NCBI GenBank assembly: GCA_023391185.1
Contig: JAEWBI010000020.1
Coordinates: 16,949-80,948 of the forward strand
Length of the DNA stretch: 64,000 nt
Direction: 5' to 3'
From: Bacillota bacterium
GTDB lineage: Bacteria; Bacillota_I; Bacilli_A; RF39; UBA660
The position numbers and the translations under genes are program-made. Below are positions 18,933 to 27,395 of the stretch, one piece after another; position 1 is the first letter of the stretch; every line of letters starts with the position of its first letter. The notes under the pieces are model-generated. The model was not told where the DNA came from, did not search any database, and saw nothing but the letters and a program-made list of their open reading frames with translations.

Positions 18933-21129
18933 TAGATAATTCCTCCTCACTAAGTTGTGATAGAGCTATCTCTCTATATACATCACAAGTTTCCATTAAT
19001 TTTTTATGATTTCCAATACCAACTACTTTACCTTCATCAAGGACAACTATTTGATCAGCATTTAAAATAGTACTAATTCTTTGAGCTACTATAAATACTG
19101 TTTTATCCTTAGTAACTTTTGCCAACTCACTACGTACTTTTGCATCTGTCTTTAAGTCAAGAGCAGAAAAACTATCATCAAATATATATATATCTGGATT
19201 AATTGCAATAGCTCTTGCTATAGATAATCTTTGTCTTTGACCACCTGATACATTTGTACCACCTTGTGAAATAGATGCTTCATAGCCACCATCTAGATTT
19301 TCAATAAAGCTATTTGCTTGAGCTATTGTAGCTGCTTCTTTCATTTTTTTGTCAGTAATTTTAGAATCTCCATATTTTATATTACTTTCAACATCACCAC
19401 TAAATAGCATACCCTTTTGTGGTACATAGCCTATTTTTGATCTTAGTGATTTTGTTGAGACATCTTTTATGTTCACACCATCAATTAAAATTGATCCCTC
19501 AGTAACATCATAAAATCTAGGTATTAAATTAATTAGTGTTGATTTTCCACTACCAGTAGAACCAATAAATGCTGTTGTTGTTCCTGGCTTAGAAATAAAG
19601 TCAATATCTGTAATTACATCTTCATTAGCATCTGGATATCTAAAGCTAACTTTTCTAAATTCAACTAATCCTTTTTTAGAACTATCAAATTTCTTTAAAC
19701 TTTCATTATCCTTAATTGATGACTCTGAATTAATTATTTCAACTATTCTATTAGCTGATACACTTGCTCTTGGAAGCATAATACTCATCATACCAATAAA
19801 TAAGAATGCCATTATTATTTGCATACTATATTGTATATAAGCCATCATATCTCCAACTTGCATTACTCCATCATTTATACCGTATGCGCCTTTCCAAACG
19901 ATAGCAACACATACTACATTCATAAGAAGTATCATAATTGGCATCATAAGTGCCATAGTTCTATTAACAAATAAGTTAACCTTATTTAAAGAAGAATTGG
20001 CATCATCAAATCTTTTTTCTTCATGTTTTTCATTATGAAAAGCACGTATAACTGGAATACCAGTTAATATTTCTCTAGTTACTAAATTTAACTTATCAAT
20101 TAGTATTTGTATTTTTTTAAACTTAGGCATTACTATAGTAAATAATCCAGTAATTATAATTAATAAAGCAGCTACAGCAGCAGCGATAATCCATCCCATT
20201 GAGCCCGAAGTATTAGTAGTTTTAATAATACCACCTACTGCAATAATTGGTGCATAGAATACTACTCTCATAAGCATAACTATTATTTGTTGTACTTGCT
20301 GTATATCATTAGTAGTTCTAGTTATAAGTGAAGCAGTGCCATAGTTCTTCATTTCTGTCTTAGAAAAACCTACTACCTTAGAGAATACTTTATTTCTTAA
20401 AGTCATAGCAAGTCTTGCTGCTAAGCGTGAACCTAATAAACCAATTATTATAGCAATAAGCATAATTAGTAATGCTATGCCTAACATTTTAGCACCACTA
20501 ATTAATATATAATTAGTTTGTAATTTACCTGTATCAATACCAATATGTTTATACTCATCTTTTATAGACATAATGGCTGTACTAGTAATAATTGTCTCTG
20601 GCATTTTCTCTAAAGACTTATTTACATTTTCAAGCATTGAATCAATTTGCTCAGCAGTCATGTATTTCAAAGCTGTATAGAAATCTCCATTTGCTGGAAT
20701 ATCAAATCCATATTCAGCTGCTTTTCCAGAAGAAATCATATAATCAATCATCAGTGGTAATGATAAAATATCACTTATCTTTGTTTTGACATCTTCATCT
20801 TTAGTATTTAATTTATATAAATTTTCTGTTTCTAATAAAGGATATTTATCCTCATAATCATCATAATCTTCAGTAGTTAATTTATCATAATAACTATTTA
20901 TATATTCTTTTTCATCATCTGACAAAAACAATGATATATTATCATATTTACTTGCAGAAAGTACTGTAGCTGCAGCATTTTCAATACCATTTTGCTGAAT
21001 ACCAACATTAACTATTTTAGAAGTATAATCTGGTAATGCAAGATCACAAAATGCTTGTGTTACTAGTAAAAGAATTATAAAAATAATTGAAATTATTGAA
21101 GACTTTAAATATTTAAATAATTTTAACAT
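18925..21129 (-). CDS. ABC exporter half-transporter (degenerate ATPase site), heterodimer subunit
   Basis: 734 residues. Membrane domain with an enlarged extracytoplasmic segment of ~170 residues between the first two helices (residues ~35-210), then the nucleotide-binding domain: Walker A GSTGSGKST, signature VSGGQRQRLSIAR, Walker B IYIFDDSFSALD, H-loop equivalent VAQRIST. The catalytic Glu after Walker B is Asp and the switch His is Gln, the usual pattern of the degenerate half of a heterodimeric exporter. It overlaps the tetR stop by 7 nt and the partner start by 8 nt, so the three genes form one coupled unit. Confidence 0.92.
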   Translation of the reverse strand: MLKLFKYLKSSIISIIFIILLLVTQAFCDLALPDYTSKIVNVGIQQNGIENAAATVLSASKYDNISLFLSDDEKEYINSYYDKLTTEDYDDYEDKYPLLETENLYKLNTKDEDVKTKISDILSLPLMIDYMISSGKAAEYGFDIPANGDFYTALKYMTAEQIDSMLENVNKSLEKMPETIITSTAIMSIKDEYKHIGIDTGKLQTNYILISGAKMLGIALLIMLIAIIIGLLGSRLAARLAMTLRNKVFSKVVGFSKTEMKNYGTASLITRTTNDIQQVQQIIVMLMRVVFYAPIIAVGGIIKTTNTSGSMGWIIAAAVAALLIIITGLFTIVMPKFKKIQILIDKLNLVTREILTGIPVIRAFHNEKHEEKRFDDANSSLNKVNLFVNRTMALMMPIMILLMNVVCVAIVWKGAYGINDGVMQVGDMMAYIQYSMQIIMAFLFIGMMSIMLPRASVSANRIVEIINSESSIKDNESLKKFDSSKKGLVEFRKVSFRYPDANEDVITDIDFISKPGTTTAFIGSTGSGKSTLINLIPRFYDVTEGSILIDGVNIKDVSTKSLRSKIGYVPQKGMLFSGDVESNIKYGDSKITDKKMKEAATIAQANSFIENLDGGYEASISQGGTNVSGGQRQRLSIARAIAINPDIYIFDDSFSALDLKTDAKVRSELAKVTKDKTVFIVAQRISTILNADQIVVLDEGKVVGIGNHKKLMETCDVYREIALSQLSEEELSNV

Positions 21130-21734
21130 ATTTTCTCACTTTCTATACCTTTTCTTATTATATTAATTTGTCTAATATAATGTTCTTTTATTCTATTTTT
21201 TTGCTCAGGATGTCTGAATGTATGCGCGACATTATGGAAAAATAATGGCATTAGTATACTAATTAGTACATATATATCATCTTCATTTATATTTAGTGTG
21301 TCTTTATTAATATTTTCAATAATTAGCTCATCATTTTTTTTCTTACAATCTTTTCTTGGTAAAGAATGCTCTAACCTTTTAGAATTCATGTTTAAAAAGA
21401 AATTATTCATTAAGAGGCTAATTTCAGAATCACTTATATCTGTAACAATATCATAAATTTTTATATATGAATCAAAAATATTTCCATTACTTTCTTTTAA
21501 AATATCAACAAATTTTTTAATTAAATTATCTTTATAAAAGGCAAATATATAATTATATATATCTTCCTTATTTTCAAAATATAGATAGAAACTACCTCGT
21601 GGCATATTTATATCTTTGATGATCTGGTTAATTGAAGCATCTTCAAAAAGATTCTTTGAAAACTCTTTTTTCGCAGCTTCTATTAATTTTATTTTTTTAT
21701 CTTCTGATAATTTAAAAAATGCATTTGTTGGCAT
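21123..21734 (-). CDS. TetR-family transcriptional repressor of the adjacent ABC exporter
   Basis: 203 residues. N-terminal helix-turn-helix (about 5-50): KLIEAAKKEFSKNLFEDASI and NQIIKDINMPRGSFYLYFEN, the TetR signature. The C-terminal half is a ligand-binding-type helical domain. SD GAGGAG 8 nt from the ATG. It is first in the operon with two ABC genes. A palindrome sits inside its own promoter, so autorepression and induction by an exported compound are likely. The ligand cannot be inferred. Confidence 0.92.
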   Translation of the reverse strand: MPTNAFFKLSEDKKIKLIEAAKKEFSKNLFEDASINQIIKDINMPRGSFYLYFENKEDIYNYIFAFYKDNLIKKFVDILKESNGNIFDSYIKIYDIVTDISDSEISLLMNNFFLNMNSKRLEHSLPRKDCKKKNDELIIENINKDTLNINEDDIYVLISILMPLFFHNVAHTFRHPEQKNRIKEHYIRQINIIRKGIESEKIC

Positions 21735-21763
21735 AGCACCATCTCCTCAATAGCAACCATTTC

Positions 21764-21792
21764 ATTATAACATTGACAACATGTCAGGTCAA
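21764..21792 (-). promoter_or_regulatory. tetR-ABC operon promoter with operator in the spacer
   Basis: TTGACC (21787-21792) - 17 nt - TATAAT (21764-21769). The spacer contains the palindrome TGACATGTTGTCA (21774-21786; TGACA/TGTCA arms, 3-nt centre), which is well placed for TetR to block polymerase. Confidence 0.85.
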
Positions 21793-22074
21793 TATAAAAA
21801 TTTATAAATAATACATTATCAAAATGAATAGCAATTAATTAAGTAAGCTTTGATTAAATATTTCTTTTTTATAAAACTTTATCAGTGAAACATGTATTTA
21901 TATTATATCTCAAATAAATATAATATTTCGGGTTAATTTTTAAGTGTACAGTCAAAACATATTATATTTAAAAAATATGTCTAAAACGTACTAAAACGCA
22001 CAATTTATGTAAATTTTTTTCCTTATTTTACACAAAATTTTACGCTGTATTTACACATTTACAAGAAAAAATAA
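21793..22074. other. Divergent intergenic region, AT-rich
   Basis: About 280 bp between the tetR promoter and the promoter of the plus-strand surface gene. Contains AT-rich sequence with short near-repeats (CTAAAACGTACTAAAACGCAC around 21980) but no ORF with an SD and no convincing hairpin. Confidence 0.5.
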
Positions 22075-22112
22075 TTGTAAATACCAAGAAGAAAAGATAT
22101 AATTATATTATA
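22075..22112 (+). promoter_or_regulatory. Promoter of the plus-strand TasA-like gene
   Basis: TTGTAA (22075-22080) - 17 nt - TATAAT (22098-22103), followed after three bases by ATTATA. The -10 and its inverted copy form a 15-bp palindrome, the same arrangement as at the other surface-locus promoters. An AAAGAAAGG-type SD follows. Confidence 0.6.
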
Positions 22113-22132
22113 AAAGAAAGGGGCCTGCAATT

Positions 22133-22765
22133 ATGAACATAGTTAAAAAATTAAGATTTGTTATTGTTTTAATTTCATTTTCTATATGTCTTTGTTTCAT
22201 GAGTACTACTTATTCAAAGTATGTAGCAGGTACAACAAGTGATATAGAAGTACTATTTGCTAAGTGGCAGATACTTGTTAACGATGTAGATATAACTAGT
22301 AACACTAGCTCAACTGTTTCTTTTATTCCAACTATTGAGGCAAACGAGTATGTAGCTTCAAATAAGCTTGCTCCAACTTCAAAAGGTTACTTTGATATTA
22401 ATATTGATCCAACAAATGTTGATGTATCATTTAAATATACAATAAATTTAAATGTTCTAAATGAAAATATTCCAGATTTAATGATTACAAAATATGCTAT
22501 ACTACCTGAAAATTTTATTGAAGGTGATCCTCTTGATTTAATCACCCTTAATGGTTCAACAATAACAAATACTTTTAACTATGATAAAGGAATTGAAAAT
22601 TTTAGTTTTAAAGCATTTACTATTAGAGTTTTCTTTGAATGGTATGAAGGTACTGAAGAAAGTATGAATAATGAACAAGATACTAATATCGGTGAAACTG
22701 CTGTTACTGAGGACACAAAGTTCCAAATGAGTGCAAACATTGCATTTGAGCAAATATTTAACTAA
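22133..22765 (+). CDS. TasA/camelysin-like secreted protein with SipW-type signal anchor
   Basis: 210 residues. A hydrophobic signal segment (residues ~8-26) ends in STTYSKYVAG, the T-Y-x-K-Y motif typical of SipW substrates (TasA, TapA, camelysin). The mature part is beta-rich, without Cys or repeats, as in TasA-family fibre subunits, which usually carry segments like ISLDPTNxDVSFKY. It is the only plus-strand member of the locus, faces the minus-strand operon whose end lies 90 nt away, and has its own promoter and terminator. SipW dependence is inferred from the signal type; the extracellular role is unknown. Confidence 0.75.
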   Translation: MNIVKKLRFVIVLISFSICLCFMSTTYSKYVAGTTSDIEVLFAKWQILVNDVDITSNTSSTVSFIPTIEANEYVASNKLAPTSKGYFDINIDPTNVDVSFKYTINLNVLNENIPDLMITKYAILPENFIEGDPLDLITLNGSTITNTFNYDKGIENFSFKAFTIRVFFEWYEGTEESMNNEQDTNIGETAVTEDTKFQMSANIAFEQIFN

Positions 22766-22792
22766 GAATAACATGTACATGATACATTTCCT

Positions 22793-22818
22793 AAAAAGAG
22801 AACTTAAGTTCTCTTTTT
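22793..22818 (+). terminator. Palindromic terminator of the plus-strand surface gene
   Basis: 26-nt perfect palindrome built on AAAAAGAGAACTT with T5 at its end. Confidence 0.8.
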
Positions 22819-22827
22819 ATGTGCATG

Positions 22828-22852
22828 AAAAAAGACATTAATTAATGTCTTT
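22828..22852 (-). terminator. Terminator of the SipW/AAA minus-strand operon
   Basis: Perfect palindrome AAAGACATTAA/TTAATGTCTTT followed on the minus strand by a T-run. It converges with the plus-strand terminator ten bases away. Confidence 0.8.
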
Positions 22853-22855
22853 AGT

Positions 22856-24088
22856 TTATTCTAAATTAACTTTTGAAGCAATAATAACTGGAACTACATT
22901 ACATACAGTTTCTTTTGCTTCTCCATAAACTTTAGATATAATATCATCAATTTTTTTTGCTGCATAACCTGAAGAAACATTATACTCAGAATTTGTCCAA
23001 TAACAATTAGCAGTTGATAAGTAACTAAATTTATCATTATGATAACCATAGTATCCATTATAAGTTGCTGTCTTAGTAAGTTCTGATGTCATTCGATTAG
23101 CATATTTCAAATTACCTGCTACGACATTGGAGATGCCGCTTCTTACTAAATTGGTATCCATAATATCTGTCGATATAACTCCCATAATATCACCTGCAGT
23201 TAATTCCCTTGTTGGTACCGTCCAACCATTAGTAACACTTGCTAATAACGAAGAATAGTCATTAAATGATCCTGTAGCATATGTATTTTTAGGATTAGGT
23301 AATAGAGTTACTGTATCGTCACCTAATGTATTATTTTTATCTAATACATAAGTTGCTATACAATTATCACCTATTTCTGAACATTTTTTATTATTAACTA
23401 CATCATATAAAACTGTATCTCCTAAATTATAACGCGTATCACTTGAACTGTATCCACCAGCGTATTGTTCTGCCATGATTTTTATTACAATTTGAATTGA
23501 TGACTTAATTTGATAGTTAGGGTCATTTTGCTTAAGTTCTAACTCACTTTTGTCAAACTGATATGCTTTAGTTCCCCATAAACTATCAAAAGCATCATCA
23601 CCTGAATCAAGTGGCCAAGATATTGAAACTTCAAAATAACTCTCTCCACCTTTAGATAATATATAGTTCTTACTTAAATTCATATTAATGTGAAATGGAT
23701 AATTATGCGATAAAACATCACCAATATAATCTGAATCAATAGTGCCTTCATTTACCACAAAATTATTTTCTGCATCACCAAGTAATCTTGCTGACTCGAT
23801 TGAGTAATTAAGTTCAGCATCAGAATCGCCCAAATTCTTGATATTAATCATTTCGTGAGATGTTTCCATACCTGGATATATATCTGAAAGTGATATAACA
23901 ACCTCATTTGAAACAGGTTGACCATCTTTATTTAATTCAATATACCATGCTTTAACACCTATTTCTGCAGACACATCAGCTAAACCACTATATGCAAACC
24001 AGGCAAGTGTTACAGATATAAATGAAACTACAATAAAAACTAAAGACATTAAGTTTAGTTTTAAATAAAGTTTGTGCTTTTCTTCCAT
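22856..24088 (-). CDS. Surface protein with SipW-type signal anchor, last gene of the SipW/AAA operon
   Basis: 410 residues. Hydrophobic segment (about 12-30) ending in VTLAWFAYSG, the SipW-type motif shared across this locus. The mature region begins with a TasA-like beta segment (AEIGVKAWYIELNKDGQPV, ISLSDIYPGMETSHEM) resembling the DUF4352/TasA type 'ISLxDxYPG...EM.I.N.GD' pattern. It continues with a globular domain containing several Cys (KKCSEIGDNC, TANCYW, ETVCNVVPV) and ends in VPVIIASKVNLE, with no C-terminal anchor. Starts 27 nt after the sipW stop, so it is probably the peptidase's direct substrate. Confidence 0.75.
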   Translation of the reverse strand: MEEKHKLYLKLNLMSLVFIVVSFISVTLAWFAYSGLADVSAEIGVKAWYIELNKDGQPVSNEVVISLSDIYPGMETSHEMINIKNLGDSDAELNYSIESARLLGDAENNFVVNEGTIDSDYIGDVLSHNYPFHINMNLSKNYILSKGGESYFEVSISWPLDSGDDAFDSLWGTKAYQFDKSELELKQNDPNYQIKSSIQIVIKIMAEQYAGGYSSSDTRYNLGDTVLYDVVNNKKCSEIGDNCIATYVLDKNNTLGDDTVTLLPNPKNTYATGSFNDYSSLLASVTNGWTVPTRELTAGDIMGVISTDIMDTNLVRSGISNVVAGNLKYANRMTSELTKTATYNGYYGYHNDKFSYLSTANCYWTNSEYNVSSGYAAKKIDDIISKVYGEAKETVCNVVPVIIASKVNLE

Positions 24089-24115
24089 TTATATCACCTC
24101 AACTAATTTAATATT

Positions 24116-24697
24116 TTAACTTTTTGAATTTGATCTTCTTTTTTCTTCTTTTGCTAGTAAAACAGAGATAAATTCATTACCAATAACAAATATTAACGGT
24201 AGGATTATAAATAAATAAAATCCTATCTTTGTACCAACAATTTTATATATTAATGAAAGCGTTACAACTCTGTATTTTACAACTCCATATAACTGGCTTT
24301 CATAAACTATAGGATCTTCAACTATATTAGTTAATCCTTTAGAATGGAAAATATAATCTCCATTTTCATCCTTATTAATCTCTACAACTTCATGTGTAAT
24401 AATCTTGTCTTTAAAACTTCCACTCTTGCCTAAATAACTAATAGTATCCCCAACTTTAATCTCAGATGGTTCAACTTCCTTTGAAACTAGAACGTCTCCT
24501 ATTTTGTATCTAGGTTCCATACTTCCTGAAATTACTGTAAACATTCTATAATTGAAGAATGATAACTTATTATCACTAAAACGTTGTAAAAATACAACAA
24601 GTATAAATGCGATTACTAAAAATATTACAATTGCATTTAATATTTTACTAATAATATTTATTATCTTATTTTCTTTTAATTGCTTAATTAAATTCAT
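24116..24697 (-). CDS. sipW: SipW-type signal peptidase I
   Basis: 193 residues with membrane helices at both ends (about 18-38 and 150-182). Catalytic Ser in VISGSMEPRYKIGD (near residue 60) and catalytic His in IITHEVVEINKDENGDY (near 105). That is the Ser-His arrangement of SipW/ER-type (S26B) peptidases instead of Ser-Lys. It cleaves the signal peptides of TasA-like proteins at the outer face of the membrane. It precedes a SipW-type substrate gene and follows the DUF2357-like gene with a 9-nt gap. Of the three S26B-like proteins in the locus this is the plainest enzyme. Confidence 0.92.
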   Translation of the reverse strand: MNLIKQLKENKIINIISKILNAIVIFLVIAFILVVFLQRFSDNKLSFFNYRMFTVISGSMEPRYKIGDVLVSKEVEPSEIKVGDTISYLGKSGSFKDKIITHEVVEINKDENGDYIFHSKGLTNIVEDPIVYESQLYGVVKYRVVTLSLIYKIVGTKIGFYLFIILPLIFVIGNEFISVLLAKEEKRRSNSKS

Positions 24698-24706
24698 TTT
24701 TTTTAC

Positions 24707-25837
24707 CTACAAATAATCTTGTGTCCTTTCTAAATATTCATCTATCGCGCTTTTAAATTTATCTTTAATATCTGCGCTACCTACTAAGACCTTATTTTTT
24801 TCGTCTTTTATTTCAGCTGTAACCATGCTAAGTATTTGTTCCTCTGTAATTTTAATTCCACTGTTTAACATAAGCATGACTACTCTTTGCAATTGCTGCT
24901 TTATCATAATAGCAGCATATTTTTTCAATTGTTCTTTTTCTTTTCTTTTAGATGCATAAATAGAATCCAGAACAAAATAATCCATCAAAAATGAATCATC
25001 CAAAATACCTTTTAATACATCATTACCTGTACTATCTGAACTATCGCTAGAATCAGATAAATTCTCATCATAAGTCTGTAAAAATGTCCATAATTTTGTT
25101 GCTACTTGAAAATTAGGATTCTTTAAAATTAGGTTTGTCTTTTTAATTGGTGGAATTACAAATGGGACATGAAGTTTATTTAAAGCTTTTATCATTTCAC
25201 TTCGTTGCCACCCAGTAAGATAATCCTTAACTCTTTTAAGTCTTTCCTTAATTTTTTGTATTTCTTTTTTAAACTCTGATATATTTTGACCTTCAGGTAA
25301 TTCTTCTAGTGAAACTTTAAATTCAATACTTACTTTTTCTCTAGAAGTTTTTGTTGAACCTGCATATTCTAAAGTTTTGGTGCTTTTTGCTTCAATGTCA
25401 TCAAGCATAGCCTGTTTTTTTAAAACAAAGCGGTTCATAGTATCTATTAATGTATAAAGAAACCTATTCTCATAAGTATTATAGGTTTCTTCAGGAAATG
25501 TTATAAATAGTTTAGATGGTTCAACATCTTCAGTCTGTTCATTAATTTTATCAATAAAATGTGTATGTCTAGTTAAGTGTTTTACACTATCTACACTAGT
25601 TTTTTTTGCTTTTTCTATTTTTACTATAGCAGACTCAGTATATAGTGCCACTTTAGCTCTAACAACAATATTTTCAAGATATGGACAAGCATATTCAAGT
25701 TCTTCTAGCCAATTTAAAGACATTAGTTCACTTTCAAAATCTGATTTGAAATACATTTCTGATTTCAGATTTTTTTTAAATTGTTCACTTTTTTTATTTA
25801 ACTCTGCATCTACTTTAATTCTTGATTGCCTTGCCAT
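24707..25837 (-). CDS. DUF2357-like protein paired with a membrane AAA+ ATPase
   Basis: 376 residues from MARQSRIK (ATG at 25837 with GGTG 7 nt upstream; the ATG two codons earlier is too close). Soluble, Lys/Glu-rich, mostly helical. The central TYNTYENRFLYTLIDTMNRF resembles the DTPENRFVK signature of DUF2357, the domain that accompanies McrB-like AAA+ ATPases in LlaJI-type restriction systems. No PD-(D/E)XK nuclease motif is visible in the C-terminal half (residues 280-376, helical). It starts 16 nt after the AAA+ stop. It may be the adaptor of that ATPase in a non-nuclease role. The family link is by motif similarity and needs a profile search. Confidence 0.55.
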   Translation of the reverse strand: MARQSRIKVDAELNKKSEQFKKNLKSEMYFKSDFESELMSLNWLEELEYACPYLENIVVRAKVALYTESAIVKIEKAKKTSVDSVKHLTRHTHFIDKINEQTEDVEPSKLFITFPEETYNTYENRFLYTLIDTMNRFVLKKQAMLDDIEAKSTKTLEYAGSTKTSREKVSIEFKVSLEELPEGQNISEFKKEIQKIKERLKRVKDYLTGWQRSEMIKALNKLHVPFVIPPIKKTNLILKNPNFQVATKLWTFLQTYDENLSDSSDSSDSTGNDVLKGILDDSFLMDYFVLDSIYASKRKEKEQLKKYAAIMIKQQLQRVVMLMLNSGIKITEEQILSMVTAEIKDEKNKVLVGSADIKDKFKSAIDEYLERTQDYL

Positions 25838-25853
25838 ATACATTCACCACTCT

Positions 25854-27395
25854 CTAAAATGACTTCTTAAGTCTTTCTAAATATTGAATACATTCAGACA
25901 TTGATTCATCTCCAAATGTCTTATGCAAATACTTTATAAAAGGATCAATTTCATCACGTATTAATGAAATATTTAACTGATCAAATTTACGAAATATCTT
26001 CTTTGAAATAAAATAATCAATACCATCAACTTCTTTACCACCACATGAAACATAAACTGGTACAAAGGCATTTAATTGTTTCATAATACGATTACCGAAC
26101 GCTACGCGGAAATGATTGATAACATAAAGTTCCATATCTTGTATTTTTTCAATTGATTTTGCGCTAACTGGTTTGTCTTCTTGAGCCTTTTTAAATAGTG
26201 ATTCAAGATAACTTGAATTGATACTCATAGCTTCTTGTTCTCTACTCTTAAATGGATCACAACGAGTATTGATATCAATTGGCATTGCACGGTCATAAAC
26301 TTTATCTGTAACCATAAAAGTTGAATCATCATTATTGATTGTTCCAATATACCACAAATTGCCAGGTAATTTAAGTTTACCATCTACAATTCTTTCAGGA
26401 TCATCTGCCCAACCACTTGATACAACAGGAATAATCCACTCTTCTCTAGAAGGCATTTCAAGAATTGAAAGCATCTCAGCGAAATAATATTCAACACGCG
26501 CGATATTCATTTCATCTAGAATAATTGTATGAATATCATCATCTAGACTAGCAACATAAAGTTCTACCAAAACTTTTGTTTCATTAAACTTTTTAGTGAA
26601 CTCATTGAAGTACCCTATTAATTCTGTTTTATCTCTCCAAGAAGGTTCTACTGAAGCAACGCAAGAATCTTTATTTATAAATTTTCCCCATGCATATGCA
26701 AGTGAAGTCTTACCTGTTCCAGAAATACCTTGTAAAATTATTAACTTACCAGAAGCTAATCCAGCAATAAATGCTCTTAAAAGTCCTGGTTCATAGTATA
26801 AGTGCAATTGTGTTGCCGAAAAGCAACGAAAGTTATCAACTAATTCTTCCAGAGTAAGATTGTTATTGTAATTTTTAGGTTTAAATCCTTTGAATCTCCT
26901 ATCAATACTACATAACATAGGGAATCTAGAATTAATACCTGCTAATTCATCTGCATCTAAATCTTCTTCCTCTGATAAGTTATCGCTCTCTTCTTTTTCT
27001 TTATCATCTGGTTTTAATCCTAGTTGCGAAACTTTCATAGCCATAATTTCATCTTTTTCTTTCATAAGTTTCGCAACTTGATCATTTAAATCTGATATTT
27101 CATTTAATAAATCTTCTTGATTCATTCTCTTTTTACCTAGTTTAAAGAAACGCATTAATCGTGTAACTATTAAAAAGATTACTAAACCTACAATTATAAC
27201 AAGGACTGCAACTAATATCCATAACAATATCCATTCGCCCTCTTGAAAACTTCCCTTATAACTATTTACTATCTTTAAGTATGATTTAATACTAAACATT
27301 TGGGCTAATCCTTCACCTATAGCCTTTATAATGAATAATAAACCATCGAAAAATATTGAAATAAATTCATAGAAAAATCTTAAAAACGTATTCAT
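25854..27395 (-). CDS. Membrane-anchored McrB-like AAA+ ATPase
   Basis: 513 residues. Two hydrophobic N-terminal segments (about 5-30 and 53-80), then an acidic coiled linker (95-150, with DLNDQVAKLMKEKDEI). The AAA+ domain is of the AAA_5/McrB type: Walker A LQGISGTGKTSLAYAWGKFI near 216-235, Walker B IIILDEMNIARVEYYFAEML-like segment near 290, sensor 1 GTINNDDSTF, and Arg in VYDRAMPIDINTR. The C-terminal helical lid is normal. McrB-type ATPases usually belong to restriction or MoxR-like remodelling systems; tethering to the membrane in an operon with signal peptidases and secreted proteins is unusual. ATG overlaps the preceding stop by 4 nt. Confidence 0.85.
   Translation of the reverse strand: MNTFLRFFYEFISIFFDGLLFIIKAIGEGLAQMFSIKSYLKIVNSYKGSFQEGEWILLWILVAVLVIIVGLVIFLIVTRLMRFFKLGKKRMNQEDLLNEISDLNDQVAKLMKEKDEIMAMKVSQLGLKPDDKEKEESDNLSEEEDLDADELAGINSRFPMLCSIDRRFKGFKPKNYNNNLTLEELVDNFRCFSATQLHLYYEPGLLRAFIAGLASGKLIILQGISGTGKTSLAYAWGKFINKDSCVASVEPSWRDKTELIGYFNEFTKKFNETKVLVELYVASLDDDIHTIILDEMNIARVEYYFAEMLSILEMPSREEWIIPVVSSGWADDPERIVDGKLKLPGNLWYIGTINNDDSTFMVTDKVYDRAMPIDINTRCDPFKSREQEAMSINSSYLESLFKKAQEDKPVSAKSIEKIQDMELYVINHFRVAFGNRIMKQLNAFVPVYVSCGGKEVDGIDYFISKKIFRKFDQLNISLIRDEIDPFIKYLHKTFGDESMSECIQYLERLKKSF

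Noticed and set aside
24707..27395. Functional McrBC/LlaJI-type restriction system
   Set aside because: No nuclease motif in the DUF2357-like protein, no methylase nearby, the ATPase is membrane-anchored, and the operon context is secretion.
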